From assembly GCA_020248265.1 (NCBI GenBank), contig JADCHX010000005.1, positions 1-64,000 on the forward strand: DNA of 64,000 nt, in the 5' to 3' direction. This document shows positions 24,646-33,172 of the stretch, piece by piece. Source of the stretch: Rhodocyclaceae bacterium. GTDB lineage: Bacteria > Pseudomonadota > Gammaproteobacteria > Burkholderiales > CAIKXV01. How positions within the stretch are numbered: the first letter of the stretch is position 1; each line of letters opens with the position of its first letter. A program made the translations under genes and the position numbers. Under the pieces are notes generated by a model. It did not search any database, had not been told where the DNA came from, and saw only the letters and a program-made list of their open reading frames with translations.

Positions 24646-26688
24646 ATGTACCTTTATGCCGTAACGATCTTCTTCAGCGCGTTCCTGCTGTTCCTGGTGC
24701 AACCGCTGATCGCCAAGCAGATCCTGCCCTGGTTCGGCGGCTCGTCCGCGGTCTGGACAACCTGCCTCGTGTTCTTCCAGAGCGTGCTTCTCGCAGGATA
24801 CGCATACACCGACTGGACCACCCGGCGCCTGGCGCCGAAGAAGCAGGCCTGGCTGCACATCGGCCTGCTGGTGGCAAGCCTCGCGGTGCTGCCGATCATC
24901 GCCGACGCGTCCTGGAAGCCGTCGGGCGACGAAGACCCGGCGCTGCGCATCCTCGGGCTGCTGCTGGCCACCATCGGCCTCCCCTACCTCCTGCTGTCGA
25001 CTACCGGGCCGCTGGTGCAGGCCTGGTTCGCTCGTACGTTCGACAACGCCGTGCCCTACCGGCTGTTCGCGCTGTCCAACCTGGCATCGATGCTCGCGCT
25101 GCTGTCCTACCCGGTCGCGATCGAGCCGTGGGTGAACACCGTCGCACAGTCTTGGGGCTGGTCCGCCGGCTACGTGGTGTTCGTGACACTGTGCGCAGCC
25201 GCCGCCGCCTACGGGCTCAAGACCAGCAGCGTACCGGTCGATGTCGCGCCCTCGCGCGCGGTGCACGCCGCCGGCGATGCGGCCGGGCAGCCACCGACCT
25301 GGGGGGCGCTGCTGATGTGGCTGTCGCTGTCGGCGATGGGTTCGGTGCTGCTGCTCTCGCTGACCAGCCACATGACGCAGAACATCGCCTCGGTGCCATT
25401 CCTGTGGATCGTGCCGCTGTCGCTGTACCTGCTCACCTTCATCCTCTGCTTCGACTCGCAGGGCTGGTACCGGCGCACCCCGCTGATGCTGCTCGGCGCG
25501 GTGCTGCTGTGCGTGATGGCCTGGGGCCTGCACTCGAACGAGATCACGCTGAGCATCAAGGTCGCGATCCCGCTCTACTGCGCCGGGCTGTTCGTGCTGT
25601 GCATGTTCTGCCACGGCGAACTGACGCTGATCAAGCCGGCACCGCGCTACCTGACGACGTTCTATCTGATGATCTCGCTGGGCGGCGCCCTGGGCGGCCT
25701 GTTCGTCGGCGTGCTGGCACCGCATGCGTTCAACGGCTACTGGGAACTGGGCATCGGCTTCGTGCTGGTCGCGCTGCTCGCGCTGATCCGGGTGCGCAAG
25801 GCACCGGTATATGCCCTGGTGGTGGCGGTCGGCGTGCTGGTCTTCACCGGCGTCCAGTCGGCCATCTACGTGAAGGAGAAGCTGGCCGACTCGCTGATGA
25901 TCCAGCGCAACTTCTACGGCGTCGTACGGGTGAAAGACTACGGCGATCCGAAGACCGACCCGGAGGCGGTGCGCAGCCTCGTGCACGGCGTGATCCTGCA
26001 CGGCGAGCAGCGGCTCGACCCGGCGCGCAGGATGGATCCGACCAGCTATTACGGTCCGGCATCGGGCATCGGGCTGGCGATCGCCAACGCCCCGGAGAGC
26101 GCGCGCCATGTCGGCGTGATCGGGCTCGGTACCGGCACGCTGGCCACCTACGGGCGTTCGGGCGACCGCTTCCGCATGTATGAGATCAATCCACAGGTGG
26201 TCGACATCGCCCGCGACTGGTTCAGCTTTCTGAAAGATTCGAAGGCCAAGGTCGACGTGGTGCTCGGCGATGCACGCCTCCAGCTCGAGCGCGAAGCACC
26301 GCAGGGCTTCGACGTACTGGCGATCGATGCGTTCTCCAGCGACTCGATCCCCACGCACCTGATCACGAAGGAGGCCATGGAAGTCTACCTGCGGCACATG
26401 AAGCCCGATGGCGTGATCGCATTCCACGTGACAAACCGCTTCCTCGACCTGCCCCCGGTGGTGCGCCGGATCGCCGACGAGATGGGCCTGCAGTCGGCCA
26501 TCGTGTCCGACGAGCCCAGCGACCGGCAGGACCGCTTCCTGTCGAGTTCCGACTGGGTGCTGGTCAGCCGCAGCGACGCCATGCTGCAGAAGGCCGCGAT
26601 CAAGGCGGTCGCCCAGCCGGTGGACTCGAAGCCGCAGTGGCGTCTGTGGACGGACGACTTCAACAACCTGTTCCAGATCCTGAAATGA
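24646..26688 (+). CDS. Membrane-anchored spermidine synthase-like protein (MFS/aminopropyltransferase fusion)
   Basis: A 680-residue protein. The first 400 residues hold about ten hydrophobic helices, resembling the membrane half of fused MFS/spermidine synthase proteins. The C-terminal third is a class I methyltransferase/spermidine-synthase fold: VIGLGTGTL at about 491-499, YEINPQVVDIA, GDARLQL, and the family active-site region AIDAFSSDSIPTHL near 558-571, where Asp follows the usual pattern. Such proteins have not been proven to make spermidine; the membrane half suggests transport or a membrane substrate. A candidate promoter and four tandem repeats precede it. Confidence 0.85.
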   Translation: MYLYAVTIFFSAFLLFLVQPLIAKQILPWFGGSSAVWTTCLVFFQSVLLAGYAYTDWTTRRLAPKKQAWLHIGLLVASLAVLPIIADASWKPSGDEDPALRILGLLLATIGLPYLLLSTTGPLVQAWFARTFDNAVPYRLFALSNLASMLALLSYPVAIEPWVNTVAQSWGWSAGYVVFVTLCAAAAAYGLKTSSVPVDVAPSRAVHAAGDAAGQPPTWGALLMWLSLSAMGSVLLLSLTSHMTQNIASVPFLWIVPLSLYLLTFILCFDSQGWYRRTPLMLLGAVLLCVMAWGLHSNEITLSIKVAIPLYCAGLFVLCMFCHGELTLIKPAPRYLTTFYLMISLGGALGGLFVGVLAPHAFNGYWELGIGFVLVALLALIRVRKAPVYALVVAVGVLVFTGVQSAIYVKEKLADSLMIQRNFYGVVRVKDYGDPKTDPEAVRSLVHGVILHGEQRLDPARRMDPTSYYGPASGIGLAIANAPESARHVGVIGLGTGTLATYGRSGDRFRMYEINPQVVDIARDWFSFLKDSKAKVDVVLGDARLQLEREAPQGFDVLAIDAFSSDSIPTHLITKEAMEVYLRHMKPDGVIAFHVTNRFLDLPPVVRRIADEMGLQSAIVSDEPSDRQDRFLSSSDWVLVSRSDAMLQKAAIKAVAQPVDSKPQWRLWTDDFNNLFQILK

Positions 26689-26690
26689 GG

Positions 26691-26717
26691 GCATGGGCCG
26701 GATAATCCGGTCCATGC
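26691..26717. promoter_or_regulatory. 27-base near-perfect palindrome covering two start codons
   Basis: GCATGGGCCGGAT and ATCCGGTCCATGC flank a central A. The only mismatched pair (G/T) would be a G-U wobble in RNA. It starts two bases after the stop of the upstream gene and contains both possible ATG starts of the esterase gene, one in each arm. It could be an operator or an mRNA hairpin that hides the start. Confidence 0.7.
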
Positions 26718-27574
26718 TCTCTTCGAACCGTCGCCGCCTGCTTCACCTCGGCCTCGCGGGCGGCGCCCTGCCGCTGGTGCAGGCCTGCTCGCCGGTTACC
26801 CTCCTGGAAAGGCGGGTACCCGACGACACCTACCGGCTCGCGCCGGACATCGCCTACGGCAGCAATCCCCGCCAGCGGCTGGACGTCTACTCGCCGCTCG
26901 ACGCACGCACGCCCGCGCCGGTGTTCGTGTTTTTCTATGGTGGCGCCTGGACATCGGGCACGCGCGGCTTCTACCGGTTCGTCGGCGAGGCAATGGCGGC
27001 ACGTGGGATCGTCACCGTGGTGCCCGACTACCGGTTGCATCCCGAAGTGAAGTTCCCCGGCTTCGTCGAGGACAGTGCGCGCGCGGTCCGCTGGGTGATC
27101 GACCATGCGACGAGGCATGGCGGCGATCCATCGCGGGTGTTCATCGGAGGCCATTCGGCAGGCGCCTACAACGCCGCGATGGTTGCGTTCGACCCGCGCT
27201 TCGCGAAGGACGCCGGCTTCGACGCCGGACGGCTCGCCGGGTTCGTCGGCATGGCTGGCCCGTACGACTTCCTGCCGCTCACCGGGAGGACCACCCGCGC
27301 GGTCTTCGGCTGGCCGGATACCCCGCCATCAACACAGCCGATCAACGCGGTCGCGAAGGGAGCGCCGCGCTCGCTGCTGCTCTATGCGACCTCGGACAAC
27401 CTGGTAGCCCCGAAGAACAGCGAGGCCCTGGCCCGCCGGCTGCGCGAGGTCGGCACCGAGGTGAAGCTCGTCCCTTACGAGAACCTCGGCCACCGTACGC
27501 TGGTCGGGTCGCTCGCGCGGCCACTGAACTGGATGGGTGGCACGGCAGAGGAGATCGCGGCGTTCATCCGCTGA
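26693..27574 (+). CDS. Alpha/beta hydrolase (carboxylesterase-like), probably exported
   Basis: A 293-residue serine hydrolase. The oxyanion motif FFYGGAWTSG (about 83-92) takes the place of HGG, the nucleophile is S155 in GGHSAG, followed by an Asp in YATSDNLV and His in ENLGHRTL near the end. The N-terminus (RRRLLHLGLAGGALPLVQAC) looks like an export signal with a lipobox-like Cys, perhaps through the Tat route. I use the ATG at 26693 with GAGG just upstream; the ATG at 26714 is the alternative. Both lie within a palindrome, five bases after the spermidine-synthase-like gene. Confidence 0.82.
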   Translation: MGRIIRSMLSSNRRRLLHLGLAGGALPLVQACSPVTLLERRVPDDTYRLAPDIAYGSNPRQRLDVYSPLDARTPAPVFVFFYGGAWTSGTRGFYRFVGEAMAARGIVTVVPDYRLHPEVKFPGFVEDSARAVRWVIDHATRHGGDPSRVFIGGHSAGAYNAAMVAFDPRFAKDAGFDAGRLAGFVGMAGPYDFLPLTGRTTRAVFGWPDTPPSTQPINAVAKGAPRSLLLYATSDNLVAPKNSEALARRLREVGTEVKLVPYENLGHRTLVGSLARPLNWMGGTAEEIAAFIR

Positions 27575-27622
27575 GCGCGCCGATGTCGGGCATCGGTCGA
27601 CGCCCGGTGCTAGAGTCTCCGC

Positions 27623-29002
27623 ATGGATACCGACACGACCCCTACGCTCGCCCTTGCCCGCTTCGCGGCGCTGCATCCGATCGCGCGCACGGCCGGCAGC
27701 CCGTCCGCCGCTGCGCTGGCTGAAGCGCGCCGCGCCTTCCTCAATTCGTTCGGCTGCATGCTGGGCGGTGCCGACGACCCGGCGGTCGACCTGCTGTGGT
27801 CGGCGCTGCGGCCGCATGCCGGCGCACCGGCGGCCCGGCTGTTCGGCCGCGGCCAGCGCACCGATGCACTGACCGCCGCGCTGGTCAATGGCTACTCGAG
27901 CAACATCCTCGACTTCGACGACACGCACCTGGCGACGGTGATCCATCCGGGGCCGGCCTGCCTGTCGGCGGTACTCGCGATCGCCGAGGCACTGCCCGAC
28001 GGACTGCCGAAGGTCACCGGTGCGCGGCTGCTCGACGCGTTCCTCATCGGCATGGAAGTCGCGTGCCGGCTCGGCGTCGCGATCGGTCATGGACACTACG
28101 CCCGCGGCTGGCACATCACCGGCACCTGCGGCGTGGTCGGTGCAGCCGTGGCCACCGGCCGCCTGCTCGGCCTCGACACGGTGAGGATGGCCCACGCGAT
28201 CGGCATCGCCGCGACATCGGCGACCGGGCTGGGCGAGATGATGGGCGGCATGTCGAAGAGCTACAACATCGCGCGCGCCGGCCGCGAAGGCCTGAACGCC
28301 GCGCTGATCGCGGCCACCGGCTTCACCTCGTCGCTGCGCGCGATCGAGGCACCGCGTGGCTTCGCCGTCGTGCTGGCCGACGGATTCGACGAGGACAGTC
28401 TCACCGGCTCGCTGGGCGAGCGCTGGGAGGCGGCACTCGACACCTACAAACCCTATCCCTGCGGCATCGTGCTGCATCCGCTGATCGATGGCTGCCTGCA
28501 GGTGGCGGCGCAGTCGGGTGCGCCAGCGGCGGCGATCGAACGCGTCGAGGTGAAGGTGCATCCGCTGGTGATGGTGCTCACCGGACGCACCGATCCGAAG
28601 GACGGGCTCGAGTCGAAGCTGAGCTTCAGCCATGCCTGTGCGGTGGCCCTCGCCGACCAGTCGGCCGGCGTCGACCAGTTCACCGACGCGCGCGCGGTCG
28701 ACCCGGCGCTCGCGGCGCTGCGTACCCGCATCCACCCAGTGGTGGACGAGAGCCTGGGCACCGACCAGTCTGCCGTGACGCTGATGCTCGCCGACGGCCG
28801 GCGCTTCGAGGCACGCGTCGAACATGCGACCGGCAGCGTCGTCAATCCGATGTCCGACGCGGCACTGGATGCCAAGTTCATCGCGCTTGCCACGCGCGCG
28901 CTGGGCGAAGAGGCTGCGCGCGCGCTTTGCACGATGTGCCGTGGCATCGACGAACTCGACGACCTATCCCCCCTGTTCGCGCGCGCAGCCGGTGGTGGCT
29001 GA
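27623..29002 (+). CDS. MmgE/PrpD family protein
   Basis: A 459-residue member of the 2-methylcitrate dehydratase (PrpD)/aconitate decarboxylase family. Family markers are NGYSSNILDFDDTH at about 91-104, GHGHYARGWHITGTCG near 153-168, and the KPYPCGIVLHPLIDG segment near 274. Because no other methylcitrate-cycle gene is near, it more likely dehydrates or isomerises another tricarboxylate. It is cytosolic. The next gene starts inside its last codons, so both are co-transcribed. Confidence 0.88.
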   Translation: MDTDTTPTLALARFAALHPIARTAGSPSAAALAEARRAFLNSFGCMLGGADDPAVDLLWSALRPHAGAPAARLFGRGQRTDALTAALVNGYSSNILDFDDTHLATVIHPGPACLSAVLAIAEALPDGLPKVTGARLLDAFLIGMEVACRLGVAIGHGHYARGWHITGTCGVVGAAVATGRLLGLDTVRMAHAIGIAATSATGLGEMMGGMSKSYNIARAGREGLNAALIAATGFTSSLRAIEAPRGFAVVLADGFDEDSLTGSLGERWEAALDTYKPYPCGIVLHPLIDGCLQVAAQSGAPAAAIERVEVKVHPLVMVLTGRTDPKDGLESKLSFSHACAVALADQSAGVDQFTDARAVDPALAALRTRIHPVVDESLGTDQSAVTLMLADGRRFEARVEHATGSVVNPMSDAALDAKFIALATRALGEEAARALCTMCRGIDELDDLSPLFARAAGGG

Positions 29003-29657
29003 TCCTGCAGCCAGCCCGGCCGGCCTGACACTGCTGGCCATCGCCTGGGCACTGTACTTCTGCCTGCACTCGCTGCTCGCAGCCACGCCGGTGAAAGCCA
29101 TGGTGGCGGCTCGCCTGCCGCGGCTCGCGCCGGCCTACCGGCTGGCCTACAACGGCGTGGCGCTGGCCGCGCTGCTGCCGGTGCTGTGGCTGCAGTGGCA
29201 GCTGTCCGGTGCGCCGCTGTTCGAGATACCGATGCCGGCAAGGCTGGCCTGCGACGTCGCGGCGGTGGCGGCGGTGGCTACCTTCTTCTGGACCCTGCGC
29301 TGGTACGACATGGGTGCGTTCACCGGGCTGCGCATCGAATCGGTCGATGGCAGTGCCGGCTTCACGCTGTCGCCACTGCACCGGCATGTGCGGCACCCGT
29401 GGTACTTCCTGGCGCTGGTGATCATCTGGACGCGGCCGATGGATTCGGCCTGGCTGGTAACCTCGATCGCGATCACGCTGTACCTCCTGGTTGGCTCGCA
29501 CCTGGAGGACGCGAAGCTGGTGGGAACCTTCGGCGAGGCCTACCGACGCTATCGTGAACGGGTGCCCGGGCTCTGGCCGTGGCCCGGACAGAGCCTGTCC
29601 GCCGCCGAGGCCGAAGGATGGATGTCGCGCCATGGAGATCCCGGAGCGAGCGGCTAG
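28995..29657 (+). CDS. Membrane methyltransferase-like protein (isoprenylcysteine/phospholipid methyltransferase type)
   Basis: A 220-residue integral membrane protein with five or six hydrophobic helices. The C-terminal part, HRHVRHPWYFLALVIIW followed by GSHLEDAKLVGTFGEAYRRY and VPGLWPWP, matches the SAM-pocket pattern (RHP...E..L...G..Y..Y) of ICMT/PEMT-type enzymes and NnrU relatives. The start is a GTG at 28995, overlapping the last eight bases of the PrpD gene. The substrate is unknown. Confidence 0.72.
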   Translation: MADPAASPAGLTLLAIAWALYFCLHSLLAATPVKAMVAARLPRLAPAYRLAYNGVALAALLPVLWLQWQLSGAPLFEIPMPARLACDVAAVAAVATFFWTLRWYDMGAFTGLRIESVDGSAGFTLSPLHRHVRHPWYFLALVIIWTRPMDSAWLVTSIAITLYLLVGSHLEDAKLVGTFGEAYRRYRERVPGLWPWPGQSLSAAEAEGWMSRHGDPGASG

Positions 29658-29678
29658 CGGGTCCGGTTGTGGCACGGG

Positions 29679-29697
29679 CGTCCGCGCGGCGCGGACG
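29679..29697. terminator. 8-bp GC stem-loop between convergent genes
   Basis: CGTCCGCG and CGCGGACG pair around three bases (CGG), in the 68-base gap between the convergent methyltransferase and transporter genes. There is no T-run. Confidence 0.5.
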
Positions 29698-29725
29698 ATC
29701 GGGAGGGCGCGGTCAGTACATCAGG

Positions 29726-31099
29726 TCAGTACAGCAGGTATGCGTACAGGTTCAGCGCGACGATCGACACGCCCAGCATCGTGACGAGGTAGGGCAGGTT
29801 CCATCGGATGTAGGTGCCGATCGGGATGCCGTAGCGTGCCTGCATGGCCAGCACCGTGCCCGAGGTGGCGCAGGCCGGCAGGCCGATCGCCCATGAGCAG
29901 AGGAAGGCGAGCGCGAGCAGGTCGGGTTGCGGCGACAACGGTGCCAGCCAGACGCCGACCAGCGGGATCGACACGATGGTATGCAGGCCGGCCCAGGCCA
30001 CCAGCGTGCAGATCACCAGCACGATGCTCGCTTCCAGACCACCGAACCCGGTGAACGGTGTGCCGATATCGAACGCGGTGAGCAGCGCCGCCAGGCCGGA
30101 GGCGAGCAGCCCGGCTGCCATGAAGATCCAGAGTTCGCCGGCCAGCCCCGGCAGTCGCATCGGCACATGCCGCAGCAGCCGATCGGACGCGGCGGACGCG
30201 CCCTGCTTTGCCGCCAGCGCTACCCCGGTGATCGCGATCGCCAGTATCGCGATCACCGGCTGTATCGACCAGGCGGGCTTCCATTCGTGGATCGCGAACA
30301 CGCCGATCGCAAGCACGAACGGAATCCACAGGGCGCCGACGTCCACCGGATAACCTTCGAAGTCGCGGGCATGGCCGAAGCGGGCCGTGGAAAGCCATGC
30401 CCACAGCACCAGGGTCGCGACCAGTCCGATCGGCAGGCCCAGCAGCACCAGGGTGAACAGGCTCGAGCCCTCAGCCACGGTGAGCGCGACCGCCATCGCA
30501 CCGAGGAACGGCGACCAGAACGCACAGGTGGAGAAAGCGGTCCCGAGGGCCATGGCCTGCTGGCGGGTGAGCGTACCTTCCGGCGGCACCGGATAGTCCG
30601 GCACCGGCACGCCGGGTCCTGGCGGGCGGCGCAGCCGGTCAGCCGCGATCAGCGCGGCGGTGAGATTGATCACCCCGCCGAACACGTGCACGCCGACGAT
30701 CGTGCGCAGCAGCGCGAGCCGGCCGCGGCGCAGCGGTGCCGGCTCGCTGCCCGGCTCGCCGTCTGTCTCGCGCACGCTGACCAGCGGCAGGAAGGCGACG
30801 CCGACCAGCATCGCGATGATCATCGTGTTCATCGTCAGCGCACGCGCAAGCAGGCCCGACTGCCCGTGCAGCGCGCCCCAGGCCATACCCGCGGCACCGA
30901 GCACGCCCATCACCACCACCATCACCCGCTGCCGCTGGCCGAGACGGTGCCAGAGCGGGGCGGCGGCCGCCCATGCGACCGCGCCGGGCAGCCAGTCCGG
31001 GATCGTGGGCACGATCTCGGCGGCGATCGCCAGTGCAACCACCGACATCAGCAGCCAGCCGCTGAGCCGATGCCGACCGGACGGTTGCGGTTCACTCAT
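29726..31099 (-). CDS. Polytopic membrane protein of unknown function, possible carrier
   Basis: A 457-residue protein with about 12 hydrophobic helices and little soluble sequence. The repeated small-residue segments GTAFSTCAFWSPFLGAMAV (about 190-208) and GLPACATSGTVLAMQ (about 415-429) sit in equivalent places of the two halves, as in ion-transporter-superfamily carriers with inverted repeats. I cannot name a family. The ATG at 31099 lies seven bases after a TATAGT box (31112-31107), with no usual ribosome site, so the mRNA may be leaderless. It is divergent from another unknown membrane protein gene. Confidence 0.65.
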   Translation of the reverse strand: MSEPQPSGRHRLSGWLLMSVVALAIAAEIVPTIPDWLPGAVAWAAAAPLWHRLGQRQRVMVVVMGVLGAAGMAWGALHGQSGLLARALTMNTMIIAMLVGVAFLPLVSVRETDGEPGSEPAPLRRGRLALLRTIVGVHVFGGVINLTAALIAADRLRRPPGPGVPVPDYPVPPEGTLTRQQAMALGTAFSTCAFWSPFLGAMAVALTVAEGSSLFTLVLLGLPIGLVATLVLWAWLSTARFGHARDFEGYPVDVGALWIPFVLAIGVFAIHEWKPAWSIQPVIAILAIAITGVALAAKQGASAASDRLLRHVPMRLPGLAGELWIFMAAGLLASGLAALLTAFDIGTPFTGFGGLEASIVLVICTLVAWAGLHTIVSIPLVGVWLAPLSPQPDLLALAFLCSWAIGLPACATSGTVLAMQARYGIPIGTYIRWNLPYLVTMLGVSIVALNLYAYLLY

Positions 31100-31178
31100 G
31101 CCACCGACTATAGCAGCCGGCCTGCCGCGCCTGCCCGCCGCGCTTGCCTGCGTCCGCACGCGCGGGCACTCTCCACGC

Positions 31179-31952
31179 ATGGGTTCGCTCTTCCTGCTCA
31201 AGCTCGCGACGATGCCGCTGGTGATCGTCACCGCGACGCTGGCTGGCCGGCGCTACGGCGCGGCCGTCGCCGGGCTGATCCTCGGGCTGCCGATCGTGTC
31301 CGGTCCGATCTCGGTGTTCGTGGCGTTCGAACAGGGCATCGGCTTCGCACGCGAGGCGGCCTCAGGCACGCTGCTAGGGCTGATCGCGCTGGCGACCTAC
31401 TGCCTGTCCTACGGCTTCGCTGCGCGCCGCTTCGCATGGCCGGGCGCGCTCGTCTGCGGCCTCTCGGCCACCGCATCGATGGTCTGGCTGCTCGACACGA
31501 TCGCGCTGCCAGAGTCGGCCGTGATCTGGGTCACCGCATCGGCGATCGTGCTGGCGATACGGGTCTGCCCGGCACCCGGCCCGACACTGCGCCGCAAGCC
31601 CCCGCCGGCCTGGGACCTGCCCGCGCGCATCATCGTGTCGACCAGCTTCATGATGACGGTAACCCTGCTCGCCGCCTCGATCGGACCGACGATGACCGGC
31701 ATGGCCTCGACATTCCCGGTGATGCTGTCCGTGATGGCACCGTTTACGCATCGCGTCGAAGGACAGGCGGCCGTGTTGTCGCTGCTGCGCGGCTGCATCG
31801 AAGGCCTGGTCACCTTCGCGCTGTTCTTCCAGGTGCTGAAGATGACGCTGGGTACGTGGCCGGCGCCGCTCGCCTATGGCTGCGCGCTGCTTGCGACGCT
31901 CATCGTTGCAGCGGGCGTGCTCACCCTGCAGCGCCGCCGCGCCCACGACTGA
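31179..31952 (+). CDS. Membrane protein of unknown function
   Basis: A 257-residue protein with about seven hydrophobic helices. The N-terminal segment LKLATMPLVIVTATLAGRR followed by GLILGLPIVSGPISVF is reminiscent of small permease-like families, but I recognise no signature. It is divergently paired with the 12-helix protein over 79 bases, suggesting joint control. Its TGA stop lies inside the left arm of a large inverted repeat shared with the convergent Bug gene. Confidence 0.6.
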   Translation: MGSLFLLKLATMPLVIVTATLAGRRYGAAVAGLILGLPIVSGPISVFVAFEQGIGFAREAASGTLLGLIALATYCLSYGFAARRFAWPGALVCGLSATASMVWLLDTIALPESAVIWVTASAIVLAIRVCPAPGPTLRRKPPPAWDLPARIIVSTSFMMTVTLLAASIGPTMTGMASTFPVMLSVMAPFTHRVEGQAAVLSLLRGCIEGLVTFALFFQVLKMTLGTWPAPLAYGCALLATLIVAAGVLTLQRRRAHD

Positions 31953-32041
31953 AAATCCGGGTCAGACTCGGTTTTCCCGGCAAGGTACGGTCTGCGGCAC
32001 GACGAGGGTCGGAAAACCGAGTCTGACACGGGTTTTCAGTC
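31947..32041. repeat. REPIN-like inverted repeat (31-base arms, 33-base spacer)
   Basis: Arms 31947-31977 and 32011-32041 match at 29 of 31 positions when one is reverse-complemented. Both contain GTCAGACTCGGTTTTCC. The outer end of each arm reads GACTGAAAA, so each supplies the Asp-TGA end of the gene that runs into it. This layout, two short palindromic-type units facing each other between convergent genes, is that of REP doublets mobilised by RAYT transposases. I see no second copy and no RAYT gene in this window. Confidence 0.7.
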
Positions 32042-33034
32042 GACCTTCAGGCCAGCGAGTCCGATCGCGGTCTGGAAGCGCTTGTACTCTTCGCGGATCA
32101 GCTGCAGGAAGGCCTCCGGCGTGCTGGACATGGCTTCGCCGCCCTGGCGCTCCATCTGCTCGCGCGTCACCGGATCCTCGACGACCTTGACCACTGCGGT
32201 GCGCAGCCGCTCGTACAGCGGCTTCGGCGGACCCGCGCGCGAGGGTCCGGCAGGCAGCATCAGCCCCATCCAGCCGGTGGATACATATCCCGGCACACCA
32301 GCCTCGATGATGGTCGGCAGCGTCGGCGTCACCACGGAGCGCTTCTCGCCGCCGGTGGCTACCGCGCGAAGCTTGCCCGCGCGGACATGGCCGATCACCG
32401 CCGGCATCGGTGCGATCGTCACCTGCGCCTCGTTGCCGATCACCGCGACGAGGGACGCGCCGCCCTTGTACGGAACGTGCTGCACGTTGATGCCCGTCAT
32501 GTGGGTGAACAGCACGCCGGCCAGGTGGCTCTGGAAGCCCGACCCCGCGTTCGACATGTTGAGCTTCCCGGGATTGGCCCTCGCATGTGCGATCAGTTCC
32601 TGTACCGACTGCACCGGCAACGAGGGCGTGACAACCAGCATGTTGTGCGTGACCGCGACCAGCGACAGCGGCACGAAGTCGCGGATGGGATCGTAGTTCA
32701 GCCCCTTGTAGATCTGGGGCGTGATCACCTGCATGCCGGTGGAGCTGACCAGCAGGGTGTAGCCATCCGCCGCCGAGCGAGATGCGATCTCACCGCCGAT
32801 GAGGCCACCTGCACCGGCGCGGTTGTCCGGGACGATCTGCGCGCCGAGTTCCTCGCCCAGGCGCACGCCGAGCACGCGCGCCAGTGCGTCGACGGACGTA
32901 CCCGGCGTGTTGGCGATGATCAGCCGGACGGGCTTGACGGGGTACGACGGCGGGGATGCCCCTTGCGCAGGAACGCTGGACAGCATCGTGCAGGCAGCAG
33001 CGAGAGCGGCGACCGCCGGGCGGTTGCAGGGCAT
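32036..33034 (-). CDS. Bug/TctC-type tripartite tricarboxylate transporter receptor
   Basis: A 332-residue periplasmic receptor. GAGGAGGAA precedes the ATG at 33034. Signal peptide to about residue 25 (SVPAQGA). Markers: YPVKPVRLIIANTPGTSVD (an N-T-P-G-T loop instead of P-F-P-P-G), PDNRAGAGGLIGGEI, ADGYTLLVSSTG, QHVPYKGGASLVA. It has no transporter gene nearby. It shares a REPIN-like element with the convergent membrane protein gene at its 3' end. Confidence 0.9.
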   Translation of the reverse strand: MPCNRPAVAALAAACTMLSSVPAQGASPPSYPVKPVRLIIANTPGTSVDALARVLGVRLGEELGAQIVPDNRAGAGGLIGGEIASRSAADGYTLLVSSTGMQVITPQIYKGLNYDPIRDFVPLSLVAVTHNMLVVTPSLPVQSVQELIAHARANPGKLNMSNAGSGFQSHLAGVLFTHMTGINVQHVPYKGGASLVAVIGNEAQVTIAPMPAVIGHVRAGKLRAVATGGEKRSVVTPTLPTIIEAGVPGYVSTGWMGLMLPAGPSRAGPPKPLYERLRTAVVKVVEDPVTREQMERQGGEAMSSTPEAFLQLIREEYKRFQTAIGLAGLKVD

Positions 33035-33172
33035 TGTCGTTTCCTCCTCGGGAATGCGCCGATGTCTTCCGTGCGCCGCTGGGGCCGGCGCTTCGGGCAA
33101 TCTGACGCAGGCAACAGTCTACGGCGACCCGCTACGAAACGCCAACTCGCGCTCCCCCGAACAGCGCGGCGC

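Noticed and set aside
29927-32026. Long plus-strand frame of 699 codons
   Set aside because: It runs opposite to the 12-helix membrane protein gene and reads as Arg/His/Gln/Pro-rich nonsense, typical of antisense frames in GC-rich DNA.
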